Shown in pieces: positions 11,727 to 24,798 of a stretch of DNA of 53,624 nucleotides. Origin of the DNA: Funneliformis mosseae (lineage: Eukaryota > Glomeromycota > Glomeromycetes > Glomerales > Glomeraceae); contig CAJVPP010000063.1 in assembly GCA_910592005.1 (NCBI GenBank), positions 1 through 53,624 of the forward strand, in the 5' to 3' direction. A program made the position numbers and the translations under genes. Position 1 is the stretch's first letter, and each line of letters opens with the position of its first letter. The notes under the pieces were generated by a model. That model saw only the letters and a list, made by a program, of their open reading frames with translations, did not search any database and was not told the DNA's origin.

Positions 11727-13049
11727 CCATTCAAGTTGGACATTTGAATATTTTAATGTGAATTATAATTGATATGTAGGCAAACTTGATTATTTATATT
11801 TAATACGTTATATTTATGAATAGACATTTTATTTGCACTTCACATGAATAAATATTAAAATATTATTAATATTTAAGTTCATATAGTATATTTCATAATA
11901 AATAAATTAATAACAACACTTTTTCAATGCAAAATTATGTATACAAAAATTGGTTAAATCATATTCGTAGTAAAAGTTAAAAAAAATTAAACGTTGCATT
12001 ACTTTAAAAAGTTACTGTTAATTCAGCAACTTTAGGATGGTATATTGCATAAATTTAAATTTATAACAATATTTTATACTTTTATATATTAAACATTCTG
12101 ATTTAAAACTGATATTTTGAATATTATTGTAAATAAAATACTAACATTAACATTTTCCATATACTTAATAATAGTAATTTTAACTGAATGTATTTAGTTA
12201 CAAAACAATATATTTAAAATAATACAATTATAGTTTTAATATATAAATATAAATATATAATTATTATTTTATATATATATTATTATTTTTAAAATATAAT
12301 TATAAAAATTTTTATATTATTTATTAAATTCTTTATTAACAACAGTATTATTAATAAATTATAAATAAAAATATAAAAAATAATAAATTTTATATTATAT
12401 TAATAAATTATAAACTTAATAATTTCTTTTTAAAAATATATAAATACTTTAATTTTAAAATATAAGTTTTCTAAATAATAAAGTAATTATATATAATTCT
12501 TAATAACATAATTCATATATACAATTGTAAGGATTAGAAAAAAAAGGTAAATAGATTTAATAATTTTTTATAATCATAAAAATAAAGAACTTTTTTTATA
12601 GCAACTTTAGTTACTATATACAATTAATGTATTGTTATCTTATAATACTAATGATTAAAAAATTAATATTTATATAAGATTAACAAAAAATTTAGCTTTA
12701 ATCAATATCTTAGAAAAAATTTTAAAGAAATTTATAAATAAAATGTTAATTTTAATAGTCAATATATAATTTTGAATAAGCAATTGGATTTTAATATAAT
12801 TATATTTGTTTATATATATTGTGTTTTAAAAATTTGATAAAATTAAATTGAATTCTTTATAAATTTTCTAAAGTTATTTGAGAATTGTCTGTTATTAATC
12901 AAATTCTAAAGTTATCTTATTTATATTAAATTTGCTAACAAAAATAAATAAAATAATAATAATTAATAATATAAAATAAATAATAATATAAGTTGATTAA
13001 TCAACGCCTTATAAAAAATAATATATTGAACTACCTAAACAAATAGAAA
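11727..13049. other. AT-rich intergenic region
   Basis: Holds the 3' end of the amidase transcript (several AATAAA-like sites, for example near 11850) and then long low-complexity A/T sequence. No gene, RNA or defined element was found. Confidence 0.5.
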
Positions 13050-14890
13050 CTTTAAACGTCCTTAAAAGTTCTTCTAAACATGAAAGTTAAACTTTACTTA
13101 TTCCTATTCTCAATAAAGGAAAAGATCTAAGAACTTCTAATAACAATAGGAACACATCTCTCAATAAAGATCAAGCTTTTGATGCTTCTGAAAATGACCT
13201 TAATAATAAATAAAACAATAAAAATGAAATTCACTTAAAATGTAAAATAGAGTCTTAATCTACTTTGCTTATTATACTACAAATAAATTTTACCTTAAAA
13301 AATCCAACAGAGATAAACAAAATGAAGCATATGATATTTTTGCATCACATTACTTGTCTTTTATTGGTACATCCATTTGCATTCATCTTGAAGATTCTAT
13401 AAAGAAAATTGTCTAAATTAGTTTTACCTCACATAGTAAGATAAATAATGCAATTACACTTAGACTTTCTTGTTTGAATAATAGCATGTTTTTATCTCTT
13501 ACAATCAAACCAATAGTTAAATATATTCTTGAGTTGTTGATCTATCTTACTGAGATCCTGATCTCAACTACTGAATCAAATATTAGATCAACCTTTTCCT
13601 TTTTTGAAAAGATTTTCTTTGCGTCATATTAACAAAAAATCTTTAGCAATAAACTACTCTTACATATAAACAAGATACAGATATGAATACTCTGAATATA
13701 CTTAACAGTTATTTCATTCTTAAAGATTTAGTTAGAGTAGATCTGTTTACTATAGCAGTTGAAAATGTTAGAAAAAATCAGAATTCTCTCTAAAATTAAC
13801 AAACCTCTCCTTTGACACTAATGGATGCTATTTAATCTTTATCAGCAATGCAATTAAAGCGATGCTTGAGTAATTTTCAAATCACATACCAACTACAAAA
13901 ATTTCTAATATGCCATTTTTATTTCAAAATTAAAAATTTTATAAAAGCTGCTAAAAATAGTGAAACTTACTTTCTTAATAGAAAAAGACTGATTTGAACT
14001 GATCCCAATATTAAATTTTGCTTCATCTGTCAAGTTTTAGATTATCAATTACAGGATTGTTACAAAAACTATTCAACTCTGCAAAATCAATAAACTTAAC
14101 ATTTGTATCAACATTATTAACTTATGTAATTTCGCAATTACAAAGTGCCTGTTGTAATTCTTAACCTCTATCTTCTCCTAAGAAACCTCAAATAACTAAT
14201 AATTAAAAGCCTAAATAATAGCAAAATAATATCAAAAATAAATCTAACTATAATAACGTTAATAAACTGTATAATCAGCAAACAATAACATCATATACTA
14301 AACCACCTAATGTGACTAATAGTCATCAACATAATACTTCTATTCATTCTATTAATGATAAAGGTGAATAAATATTAATGCCAGTATTTATGCGTTTCAT
14401 TGCTAGGCTGATAAAATAAACAAAAAATATTTTAAGGCAAATGATAAGTCAAATCAACTATCTCAACCAAAATTACTTACACAAATTTCTAACTAATTGT
14501 TTATTATTTTAGAGTAAGTTGCCAAGATAAATAAAGATTTTTGCTTAACTATCAAATGTATTGTTACAATCAAAAAGATTTTATTATCAATGTCTTGCTT
14601 TCACATCAAGCAGATTTACTTAACAAATCTTTAATGAAAATGGTATAGAAATTGAGAAATATACCTATGTAGCTGACTCTAATACAAATGACAATATTGT
14701 AGTTAAATAATCTGCTGAATTAACCACTTTAAGAGAAAAGAATGCCTTCCTTAAAACCAACCTTAAAAGTAATATGATAAAATTTAATAATGCAAGACAT
14801 GTTATCGCTAACATGCAAAGAATCTTATAATCACAATTCAATATTGCTCTAGATACTTTCGCTGCTATTGAAGAAGTTGCCACTTCTTTT
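13050..14890 (+). pseudogene. Decayed LINE ORF1 with gag-like zinc knuckle
   Basis: Long coding-like islands separated by stops, for example EAYDIFASHYLSFIGTSICI near 13.33 kb and a Leu/Asn-rich helix region at 14.70-14.88 kb. At 14018-14060 the frame reads C-F-I-C-Q-V-L-D-Y-Q-L-Q-D-C, the spacing of a CCHC zinc knuckle (CX2CX4HX4C) with Tyr (TAT) in place of the His (CAT). This fits the gag-like ORF1 of a non-LTR retrotransposon, and the endonuclease remnant follows downstream. Several internal TAA stops fall where Gln would fit. The copy is dead. Confidence 0.55.
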
Positions 14891-15067
14891 TTTTATAATA
14901 AATCAGTTGATGATATCTTTATCCTTTACACCCAAATATTTTTAATAATTGATACTATAAATAATAATAAACGAATAAGTACTAGCAACCTGATATTAAA
15001 TAATAATATTATAAATATTAATACTAACTATAATATAATTTTTATCAATAATACCCTATCTTCTTGA

Positions 15068-15800
15068 CTTAATATTGCAACACATAATATTCACTCTTTC
15101 ATTTAATCAGAAAAATAACAATTTTTACTTAATACTTATGAAATTAACTATTTAGACATAATAGGTTTTCAAGAGATTAATTTTAAATCAAATAATAATA
15201 TTTTGTCCTTTTCAAAATCAAATTCATCTTCTTTTTTGCATTTTTTTAATTTTGATCAATAATCGTAAAATTCAGGCTTTAAAGTTGACCTTTTTATCAA
15301 AAACAAATTGCTGATCATATTTACAAATACCATAGTTGATACAGATATTACATTTTCAATTTCACAACAAATTTTGCATTAGATTAATTAATTATTATAT
15401 GGGGTCTAGTCAATAAAAAAAAAGAAATCTAAATTTTGATAAAAATTTTTTTATTAGTTCAATTGACTAATTACAATTATGTGATCAAAATTAGCTTAAA
15501 AACTAAAATTAATGAAATTTTCAGATTTCCTCTTTTTTTATTAATAAGCTTTCATATATTAAGTTCAAATTCATTTCTTCAGAAATAAACCTATAAAGAA
15601 GTATGTAATATCATCAAATCAGCAAGAGATTTTAATATAAAAATCATTTTAATAGATGACTTTAACACTATCTCTGATCATTCTAACAATATATCAAATA
15701 CTAATTTCACTTATATTGTATAACTTCTTCTTATAAAATTTCTTTTTCTATTTTTATATGTTAGAACTCATAGTTTAAAATAGTTGATTATACTAACACA
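15068..15800 (+). pseudogene. Decayed LINE ORF2, endonuclease domain (second copy)
   Basis: The frame opens with LNIATHNIHSF and continues to YEINYLDIIGFQEIN, matching the first two conserved strands of the LINE endonuclease (Asn near the start, then the D-I-I-G-F-Q-E segment with its catalytic Glu still present). Later fragments include FKVDLFIKNKLLIIF and ISSEIN. Multiple stops follow and no reverse transcriptase is visible. It follows the zinc-knuckle ORF1 in the same orientation, so the two probably belong to one element. Confidence 0.6.
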
Positions 15801-16372
15801 CATTTACTATATTTAAATTTCTTTTTTGAAGATAAATTAATTAATAATTTAAATAATATAACTCTTTAAAACATTTTATAAATTCTTTCTGATTCCTATG
15901 ATGTTAATATTATTTTAATTATTATTCATTTTATTTTTATTGTTACCAGGTTTATTTTCATTTATCTTCTAAATTGAAAGGTTGCAGTAGCTAATTTTAC
16001 ACATTGGAGTTTCTGACCTTAGGATTTTTTTTAAGTCTTACAAGTATCTGTTATACTTGAATCAATTTAGCAATTTATCACGTCTTAGAATTTAAAATAT
16101 GTTAATCGAACTCATAATGATGAATTTAATAACAAGTTAGTGTAAGGTATCATAATAATCCTAGGTGAAGAACAACATTAAAGAGAAAAGTAGTTTGTAT
16201 GAATTTAAGTTGATTTCTTTATTTATAATTTAAAACTCGTAACTTATAAATGAATTTATAAACTTACAACTGAGTTAATTTATAACTTAAGCAAAAAGCT
16301 ATTCTATTTATATAAAATAAATTTGCTATGGCTAACTACTTGCTATGCTATAAATTAACTAAATATAGATAT
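15801..16372. other. AT-rich stretch with no supported gene
   Basis: May contain further eroded LINE sequence. From about 16.2 kb there are short inverted pieces such as AACTTATAAATG / AATTTATAACTT, but no defined element. Confidence 0.35.
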
Positions 16373-16970
16373 ATGTTTTAATAAAAATATACTTAAAATA
16401 ATAAAAATAATATAAACTATAAAAATAATAAAAAGAAATAAAATAAGTTACAGATGTTAAAGAAATTACAGATGAAACTGAATAAATAGACTGTATAGAA
16501 AATACAGAAAAAACAGGCGAATCAGATGAATTTTGTAAATTCTTCAAATTAAATGATTTTTTAATGCAATACATTAATCAAGATCTTTCTTAATATGATC
16601 TACATAAAATTAAATCTAATGACTTTTTGTAAATCATTTTTCTAGGGCAAATTTTCAATGCTGACACTATATATGCAAAATAATTTATACAAAATACTGA
16701 TTTTTTTCAAATACAAAATAAACCTATATTTCTTTTAATAGAAAAATATCTTTATTATCTTACTGCACTTTTAAAAAGCAATTGTAATTCTATAAATTTT
16801 AGTTTAAAACTTGATACTACTATTACTTCTTATAATTTTAGTACATATGAATTTTATCCTATTTTTCAATCAGTTTTTAAAGAAGTTCAAAACAAATTTA
16901 ATTTTTATATTCCTTTACATTCTGCATATTCTCTTTTTTAAACTGCTTAAAATTTTAATCCTAAGTATAG
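16373..16970 (+). pseudogene. Decayed unrecognised ORF inside a dispersed repeat
   Basis: From about 16.44 kb one frame runs for roughly 165 codons with only a few TAA stops: VKEITDETE, then ESDEFCKFFKLNDFLMQYI, then IFLLIEKYLYYLTALL, ending near HSAYSLF. Most of the stops could be former Gln codons. The first 150 bp are repeated near 42.45 kb. I do not recognise the protein. Two hydrophobic stretches are visible but no motif. Confidence 0.4.
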
Positions 16971-17194
16971 AGGGGTGAAATAAATATTGAATAATTTTTT
17001 CACAAAGTATTATTTAGCATTTAAATAATAAAATAAAATTATTTATTATAATTTGTACTACTTATATAATCAAAAATAATATTGTTTTAATAAAAAATGC
17101 ATTTGGTTTTTTGTTTTTTTTGATTTAAATTTTTCAAAATTTTTGTAAATTTTGCATTTTTTCACATTATTTTTGTAATAATATGTCTTGCAAT

Positions 17195-17642
17195 AGAAGT
17201 TATTTATGAATAAAGAGTACATTTTTTAGCATGTTAAAAGGAAAGTAATTAGTTGGATGAGTCTACTTTCTTCCAATTTGAAACTTCAGGATGGGTAGAA
17301 TTTAGTGAAAGACTGATGAAGAATTTCATTAAGATTATATCGTCATGACTATAAAACACAGTTCTAAGCTAATGTTTTGAGACTGTTTTTCATGGTTTGG
17401 TCTTGGATCACTTTTACCATATCAACTTAATACCCTAACCTTAACCCTATTGAGGTTCTTTTGTCAATTTTTGAATCAGAGCTTTGAAAAAGCAACCTCA
17501 GGCCATCTAAGATTCAAGAACTGGAAAAAATGATTATCAAAAAATAGAAGTTAATCTTCAAAGAAATATACCAATTACTAATTAGTTTCATGTCCAATAG
17601 AAATCAAGCAGTTATTTCTGCTAAAGGGGGTCATATTAAATA
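17195..17642 (+). pseudogene. Tc1/mariner transposase remnant (C-terminal part)
   Basis: The translated fragments MVWSWITF, YPNLNPIEVL and MSNRNQAVISAKGGHIKY correspond in order to the Tc1/mariner catalytic core. They match its DLNPIE block (here NLNPIE, so the second catalytic Asp is changed) and its typical C-terminal QAVI.AKGGH.KY. Frameshifts and stops break the frame. No terminal inverted repeat could be assigned with confidence. Confidence 0.65.
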
Positions 17643-17655
17643 TTAAATACTGTAT

Positions 17656-18077
17656 ATGTGGTGGATATTTGCGAACTCATATATAATAAAATCGATATTA
17701 AATTTATTCAATATTTATTTCACCTTCCTGTATATATTACTTGGTACTTTGGAAAGAAAAAATTTGCGTAATTATAATGTTATTAGAAAATTAACAAATC
17801 CTTCTGATGAATTGCTTTGTGAATGGGCAATTTATTGTGGATTGCAATTAGAAAATTAAGTTGAAGAAATTGATTTAGGAAAGTATTGGATGAATCTTGA
17901 AGATAAATTACCAATTCTTTCAAAAATTGCACTTAATTATATTTGGTTACCTGTATCTAGTTGTAGTGTAGAAAGAAGTTTCTCAATTTATAATAATATT
18001 TTAGAAATAATCACCAAAATCTTTCAGAAGATTCTTTGAAAAAATTAAATATGATGTATTTTAATGGCAATTAAATT
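17656..18077 (+). pseudogene. hAT transposase C-terminal dimerisation domain, decayed
   Basis: Fragments in order: NPSDELLCEWAIYCG, then EEIDLGKYW, then LPILSKIALNYIWLPVSSCS followed directly by VERSFS, then NLSEDSLKKLNMMYFNG. This is the hAT C-terminal dimerisation domain (the 'LA...LS.P.SS..VER.FS' region). At least one stop and one frameshift interrupt it. Only the tail of the transposase is present, abutting the Tc1 remnant, so one insertion probably disrupted the other. Confidence 0.7.
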
Positions 18078-18966
18078 TTTGGGATAATAAATTAATAAAT
18101 TTATTTTTGTTTTCGCCAAAATGAGCAGATTTTAAAATAAACGCCGGCAGATTTTGCGAAATTTCGCCGCCAGAGATCATCGTCCTTGTATTGAGAAGAT
18201 TCTGGCAATCAGCTTTTCGCAAGCGTATGTTTCTTTACCAAAAGTAAGCATTCACAACTGCGGAAATCGCGAAAATAAATGCACGTGTTTTCAACTACGT
18301 ATATGACCGGCAATACGTCTCGTTCAAATTTTTTTTTTTACGATCACGGGTGATATATATTTTTCGATTCAATAAGGCGTAAATTTATTAAAATTCCATT
18401 TAAAAAATTTGCCTCTTTGTTGATATTAAGTACGAACAAATATTAATAATGAAACAGCCGTGTGATGTACTTCATATATTGGCTCTTGAGAGAAACATAT
18501 TCATTTAGTATCTTAGGTTTTGGTTTTTTTGAGTCGGCATTTAGATTGCTTGTAAACCCTTGACGTTGTCAACAAAATGGCTGCATTGTGACTCTGGCTT
18601 TTGGGCTAGTATTTCGTTGACTTGTTATCTTTTGGAGTTATTCTCACGAGTTTTTTTCCGTGAAATGACTTGAGCAATGTCTTTTTGAAGATTCTGATAA
18701 GCCAGCATTCCGATTGACTTGTAAAAAACTTGCGGGTTACTCACCTTGTATTGGTGTTGTCAACGGATGACTACCTGCTGTTTTAGTAATTATATCAAGC
18801 ATTTGTATGCCGATTTTTCCGTCTTTTTTTTCATTGCATTTACAAGCCGCTGCTCATTGATTGATTTATAGTATTCTCAAATACTGACGAATTTTCTTCT
18901 TTATGTTAAAAGGAGACATAATGTTGTTGAAACCTTAAATGATATCATGACAAAAGCTTTGGACTA
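18078..18966. other. Unique, less AT-rich DNA upstream of transportin
   Basis: From about 18.12 kb the base composition changes: CpG-containing words such as CGCCGGCAG, TTTCGCCGCC and GACCGGC become frequent. This looks like unmethylated genic DNA and not transposon debris. No frame could be assigned. It may hold distal promoter sequence or an unannotated non-coding transcript. Confidence 0.35.
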
Positions 18967-19160
18967 GTTTAATATTACAAACTCTAGTTACCGTTACTCT
19001 CAACGAGATGAAGCAGAGAAAGATTTAAAAGTGCACTGGGAACCAACGCAAATGAAAACTCTGACTTATCAAACAGGGCCTCCGCATCTTAGACGCTATG
19101 TCACACAGTTGCAGCTGCGAAAAATAATAGAGCTCAGTGCAAATAATCGAAATTGAACCA
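18967..19160 (+). other. Possible exon or gene remnant (unrecognised)
   Basis: One frame stays open for about 60 codons between TAG and TGA with gene-like composition (for example YRYSQRDEAEKDLKVHWEP, then GPPHLRRYVTQLQLRKI). There is no ATG at its beginning. A CTCTAG acceptor-like site near 18988 could make it an internal exon, but no partner exon was found. Function unknown. Confidence 0.2.
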
Positions 19161-19760
19161 ACTAGAAACATCTTTCGCTGAAAAATAATCAACTTAACTA
19201 ATTTTGTTTCTTTGGATATTTGTTTTGACCATTTTGACTATTTAATTTGAAAATTTCTAATTAACATAATTTTTATAATTATATAAATGAATAAAGCTTA
19301 GGATAATGCATAAATAGTTGGAATTATTTAAATTATTGTTTTTAAATTAAGCTATATACAACAATTGTTGTAAATAAAAGCATTTATTATGATTTTTCAC
19401 AGGTTAGCTATCGAAATTAGATTCGAGGAAAAAATTCATGAATATGACGTATACACTGATTGAAATTAGCCAATTATCAATTGTGCTCTGTTCAACAAGC
19501 CTTCATTCCTCTTTTAAAGCAGCTCTTTTTCCTTTTGTTAAAAGCAAATAGTTAACCATAAACCCTAGTTTTCTGCAGTGAACTGTTGTGTTAACGGACA
19601 AAAACTTTCAGCGTAATAATTTCGTTTCCTCGGCCCTCCTTACGGAATACTTAAGCACAGGCACGTGCTTTCCCATCTTTGCATTACTGAGCTCTTTTCA
19701 AGTATATAAGTACCAAATAAAAATATAAAATTTTACGTCTTAGTAACTTCCTTAAACATC
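19161..19760. promoter_or_regulatory. Presumed promoter and 5' UTR of the transportin gene
   Basis: The 600 bp before the transportin start are of mixed composition, with TATATAAG near 19703 and a moderately GC-rich block at 19.61-19.69 kb. No specific factor site can be named. Confidence 0.35.
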
Positions 19761-22700
19761 ATGGAATGGGTACCAACACCAGAGGGACTTTCACAGCTTT
19801 TGCAGCTGCTTAAAGATTCAGTGTCCCCTAATAATGAAATTCATAACATGATTCAGCAGGTATCCTTTTTTTGTCAAGTTTTTCGGATCTTTGATACATT
19901 ATTACTTTCGTTAAACTACATTTGACAACGCGCTAAAGTCATAATTATTTTCAGTTGTGTTTTTTTTCTTATTTAGCTTTCAACTGGTGGTTACTTTTTC
20001 TTTAGCGCGTGTTCTTTATAATTAGATCTTTATTTATTTTTTAATCCGTAGAATAGACTTTTTAAATCTTGCAACAGAAGAACTGCCCAAATTTTCAAAT
20101 GAAAAATTTGTCATTCTTTTGTTTAGTAACATATTTACTTTAATTTGAGAATTAAACTTTTATATCTTACCCATCCTTAACCAGTTTCTTTATTTTGACA
20201 TTATCATCATTATAGAAGCTGGATTCATTCAATAAAATACCTGATTATCCCAATTACCTCGTATACATTCTCACGCAAATGCCACAGGAAGAGGCATCTA
20301 CCCGTGCGATCGCAGGCCTTCTTTTAAAAAACAATATTCGTGTATATTTTGCAACAATTCCACGAGAGGTGCTTGTATATGTAAAGACTTTGTCGATCAA
20401 AGGGTTAGGTGATCAAGATGCTATGGTGCGAGGTATTATTGGGAGCGTGATTACCACAATCGTTACAAGAGGAGGGTTGGCGGACTGGCCACAGGTTTTG
20501 GCTGCTTTAATGGAGTTATTAGATTCTCAGGATTACAATGTTGTAGAAGTTCGTATCATTTTATTTTATTTATTTTATACATTAACTATTATAAGAAGAA
20601 GATTTACTTTAAATAAATAGTTAATTTAATCAAACACATGTAACCTTTCCTTATTTATTTTAGGGAGCTTTTGGTGCTCTACAAAAGATTTGCGAAGATT
20701 CTGCCCGTGAACTTGATCAAGAAATTGAAGGCCAGCGACCTCTCAACTTTATGATACCAAAGATAATTACGTTTTTCGACTCTCCACATATTAAACTTCG
20801 GGTGTTTGCAGTATCCTGCATAAACCAGTTTATCCTTATGAGATCGAATTCTTTGTTTATTCATATTGATGCTTTTGTGGCGGCTCTTTTTAAACGAGCC
20901 AGTGATGAAAATCCAGAAGTCCGTAAAAATGTATGTCAAGCTCTGGTAATGTTGCTTGAAGTGAGACCTGATAAACTTATGCCTGAGATCGCAAATGTCG
21001 TGGAATATATGTTGTTTTCTACACAAGATCATGATGAACAAGTTGCGCTTGAGGCATGTGAGTTTTGGTTGGCATTTGCAGAGCAAGAAGATCTTCGAGA
21101 GCATTTACGTCCTTTCCTACCAAGAATTGTTCCTGTATTATTAAAATGTATGGTTTATAGCGATATGGATATTTTAACTCTTGGAGGAGATGAAGACGAT
21201 ACTAATGTTCCAGATAGCGAACAAGACATTAAGCCCCGCTTTCATAGGGCTAAAACTCATACTTTTGAACGCACGGAAGCTAATGGTGGGACTAGTGTTG
21301 ATGGAGATACTTCATCGTCAAACGTTAATCGTGAAGAGGAAGATGACGAAGAGGAAGACGATGATTTGGATGATGATGATATTTATTCTGAATGGAATTT
21401 AAGGAAATGTTCAGCGGCTGCATTAGACGTGCTCGCTACTGTGTTTGGTAATGAGTTATTGGAAATTTTGTTGCCTTTCTTAAGGGAACAACTATTTCAC
21501 CAAGAATGGAAACATCGAGAATGTGGTATTTTGGCACTTGGCGCTGTATCCGAGGGTGGGCTACAATTTTATTCTTATTTAATAATATATTTTTTTTTAT
21601 TTAAATAATGGATTAAAATTTTAATTATAATATATATAATTAATTGTAAAGGTTGCATGGAGGGGGTTGAACCACATTTACAAAATTTGGTTCCATATCT
21701 TATTCAAACACTTGATGATTCAAAGGTAGTTAAAAACAAGGTTCAATTTTGAAAATTATATATATGATAACTTCTCGTAAAATTCCTTTCGTTATTATGT
21801 AGCCTCTTGTTCGTTCAATTACATGTTGGACTTTGGGTCGTTATTCCCGATGGTGCGTTAATCCTCCTAACCCACAACAAGATAGACCAAAATATTTCGT
21901 ACCTTTATTGGAAGGAGTAAGTTTAATATTTTTTTTTTCCCTTGTATTTTATGGTATATTATATAGATTGTATGTCTTTGATTTCTTATTACTCTTTTTT
22001 TTTTAAAAAAAAAAAAGCTTTTGAGAAAAGTTCTTGACAACAATAAACGAGTTCAGGAGGCCGCTTGCAGTGCATTTGCTACTCTTGAAGAAGAGGCCTG
22101 TGAACTGCTCATCCCATATTTAGAGCCTATTCTTCGAAATCTCGTATATGCTTTCTCCAAATATCAACACAAGAATTTACTTATTCTATATGATGCCATC
22201 GGTACGCTTGCTGATTCGGTCAATTCAGCACTTAACAAGAAAGAGTTCATTGAGATATTAATGGCGCCACTCATTGATAAATGGCATTTGTTAAAGGATG
22301 ATGATAGAGATTTGTTTCCATTACTTGAGGTACGTGAAAAACTGTCATTTGTATTCAAAATTAATTAATACCTATCTAATTAATTAACTATGATTATAGT
22401 GCTTGTCATCTGTCACAACAGCTCTTGGGTTAGGCTTTTTGCCTTACGCACCTCCAGTATTTGAACGCTGTGTTAAATTGATTCATAACACTTTAATACA
22501 TTATGAAATGCATCAAAATAATCCTACTATGGAAATGCCAGACAAGGACTTTATGATTGTTGCTTTGGATTTATTGAGCGGTTTGACACAAGGATTGGGT
22601 TCCGAGATTGAAAATTTTGTAGCAAGCTCTCAACCTCCATTGTTACAATTGATGAGCCTCTGTTTAAGAGTATGTATTGATTTATCTAATTTTTTTTTAA

Positions 22701-23743
22701 AATATTATAAATTATGATATATTGTCTTATATTGCTTATATTGCTTATAGGATCCTGTAGCAGAAGTTCGACAATCTGCCTATGCCCTTCTAGGCGATCT
22801 TTCTATCGCTTGCTTTTCTCACATTAAACCTTATCTCGGTCAATTCATGGTCGAATTAATTAATCAGGTTGATCCGAGAGCTGAACATGTTAGCGTTTGT
22901 AATAATGCTGCATGGGCAGCTGGTGAAATTGCTTTGCAATGTGGTCAGTAGTCGAGTTATTCTATGAAATAATTAACAAATTTTTTAATTCCAAAAATCA
23001 ATGTTAATCTCTCTTTATTAAAATATTTCTAGGTGCTGAAATGCAGCCATGGGTTCCACCTTTGTTAGAGCGTTTGATTCCACTTTTAACCAGTGAAACA
23101 ACTCCCCGAACGCTTTTGGAAAACGCGGGAATTACCATTGGTAGATTAGGGCTCGTTTGTCCGCAATTAGTTGCTCCTCATCTAGATGTTTTCTCCGAGG
23201 CCTGGTAATTGAAATTAATGACAAAATATTATGTGTTTTAAAAATTTAAACCATAATTTTTTATTTATAATATCTTTATATTATAACAGGTGCAAGGCCT
23301 TGCGAGGAATTCGTGACAATGAGGAAAAAGATACTGCTTTCCGTGGTTTATGTGAAATGATCCAAGTTAACCCAAATGGCATTGCAAAGGTTATTATTTT
23401 CTATGTCCATCTAATCTTTTTTTTTAAAGGCTTGAATCATTAATTTAACACGTTTTTTTTTTTTTACAATATATTATAGAGTTTTCTGTATTTCTGTGAC
23501 GCAGTTGTACAATGGCAGCACCCACCCACAGAATTAAATGAAATATTCCGTAAGGTAGGTCATAAATGTTATAACTTTTATATAAAATGAGCCAACTTAC
23601 TTAATAAGCAATTAATAATATGATATTGATATTAAAAGATTTTGACCGGTTTCAAACAAATGATGGGTCCAAATTGGGAAGCATATACAAGTAATTTTCC
23701 ACCACACATAAGGCAAAGACTCCATGAACGATACGCACTTTGA
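19761..23743 (+). CDS. Transportin / karyopherin beta-2 (Kap104 homologue)
   Basis: Nuclear import receptor of the importin-beta family, which carries PY-NLS cargoes through the nuclear pore. Twelve exons are proposed: 19761-19859, 20216-20548, 20664-21555, 21652-21725, 21803-21916, 22018-22329, 22400-22669, 22751-22943, 23033-23204, 23290-23389, 23480-23554 and 23639-23743. They total 2739 nt and 912 residues, the usual length for Kap104/TNPO1, and all junctions keep the frame. The N-terminus [13 protein letters not shown] is typical, HEAT repeats run throughout, and the acidic loop used for Ran-dependent cargo release is at about residues 365-385 ([16 protein letters not shown]). The conserved tail is [20 protein letters not shown]. 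The exon 2 donor is an unusual GTTCGT; the other donors are near the GTAAGT or GTATNT consensus. Intact as far as can be read. Confidence 0.93.
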
Positions 23744-24597
23744 ATGTATTTTTTTTTTAGAGGACTTTTTCGTTATTCGTAACAGGTAATTTTAATAAAT
23801 ACAAAAACTGATAATCTTTATTTGTTGGAAAAAGGTTGTAACAATAAATTTTTTTATTATTATTTGATTAGTTCAGCAATTCTGTACCGAACATAGTATA
23901 TAGTTATTTTATTTGATGTTACCTCTACCCATAGATAGTTTTTCTCTCCTTACATAATTTTTTTCATTCCCACTATAACATTCTATTAGCTTCAGGTTTC
24001 ATTCCCCTAACCCCTCTATATCTTCTTTTTTTGATTACCTTATTTTTTAACTTGGTAAAAGATTTTATTATATTAAAAGGAGGATAAAAAAATTGTTGTA
24101 ATTAGTTGTAAAAAAAAAAAAGAAATCAAGGAGCAAAAAAAAAAAAAATTCATGTAGAATTAAAAAGTTGTATAGGCATTATTACAGGGTTGTTACCATA
24201 TACGCAAAAAGAACTCAATGAAAAATAAGGCACTACAAACAAACAAAAAAAAAAAAAGAAAAAAGCATATGTTAAATATACCCATCATAATTATGTCAGT
24301 ATTATATATATCAAAACTCAAAATTCGAAAATTATTTTTAATGCGTGTTATCTCTGAAGTTTAGACAACTTATAACTGATGATTTTTGGTCACCATATTT
24401 GGTAGTCATAATAATTATTTGATGTGTATAAATTTGCTTATTTTATTTATTTATTCAAAATATAATTTAAAAATATAAATCATTTTAAAAATAAATTTTA
24501 ACTATAAAAACTTAATGTATTTAATGTATGTGAGTGATTAGTAATCACATATAGTACAGTATATGAGAATATATATAATATCAAGAGAATATTGAAC
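23744..24597. terminator. 3' region of transportin and spacer
   Basis: Contains T-rich sequence directly after the stop and several A-runs at 24.10-24.26 kb, with AATAAATACA-like words near 23.8 kb that could be poly(A) signals. From 24.45 kb it becomes AT-rich promoter-like DNA before the next gene. No additional gene seen. Confidence 0.4.
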
Positions 24598-24765
24598 ATG
24601 AACAAAAATATGCTTGGGAATATTAAACGGTCAGTTTTCAAAACGGGATATAAAATTATTCGACAATATCAACAGTTTAAAAATTGTACGCAATATGAGA
24701 AAAATAAATATGATGGATATTGGAATTTAATATTAGAACAAGTAAACCATTTTTTTTTATTTTTA

Positions 24766-24798
<33 letters not shown>

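Noticed and set aside
14665..16574. Two ~70-codon minus-strand ORFs (14665-14883 and 16359-16574)
   Set aside because: Both are reverse shadows of plus-strand decayed coding regions.
13050..18080. Alternative genetic code with TAA/TAG as Gln
   Set aside because: Decayed frames show TAA at Gln-like positions, but the intact amidase, transportin, F-box, SMG9 and Rag genes use TAA or TGA as true stops and do not contain them in frame. C-to-T decay is simpler.
20679..21402. Antisense and second-frame ORFs inside transportin exon 3
   Set aside because: They overlap strongly conserved HEAT-repeat coding sequence and have no features of their own.
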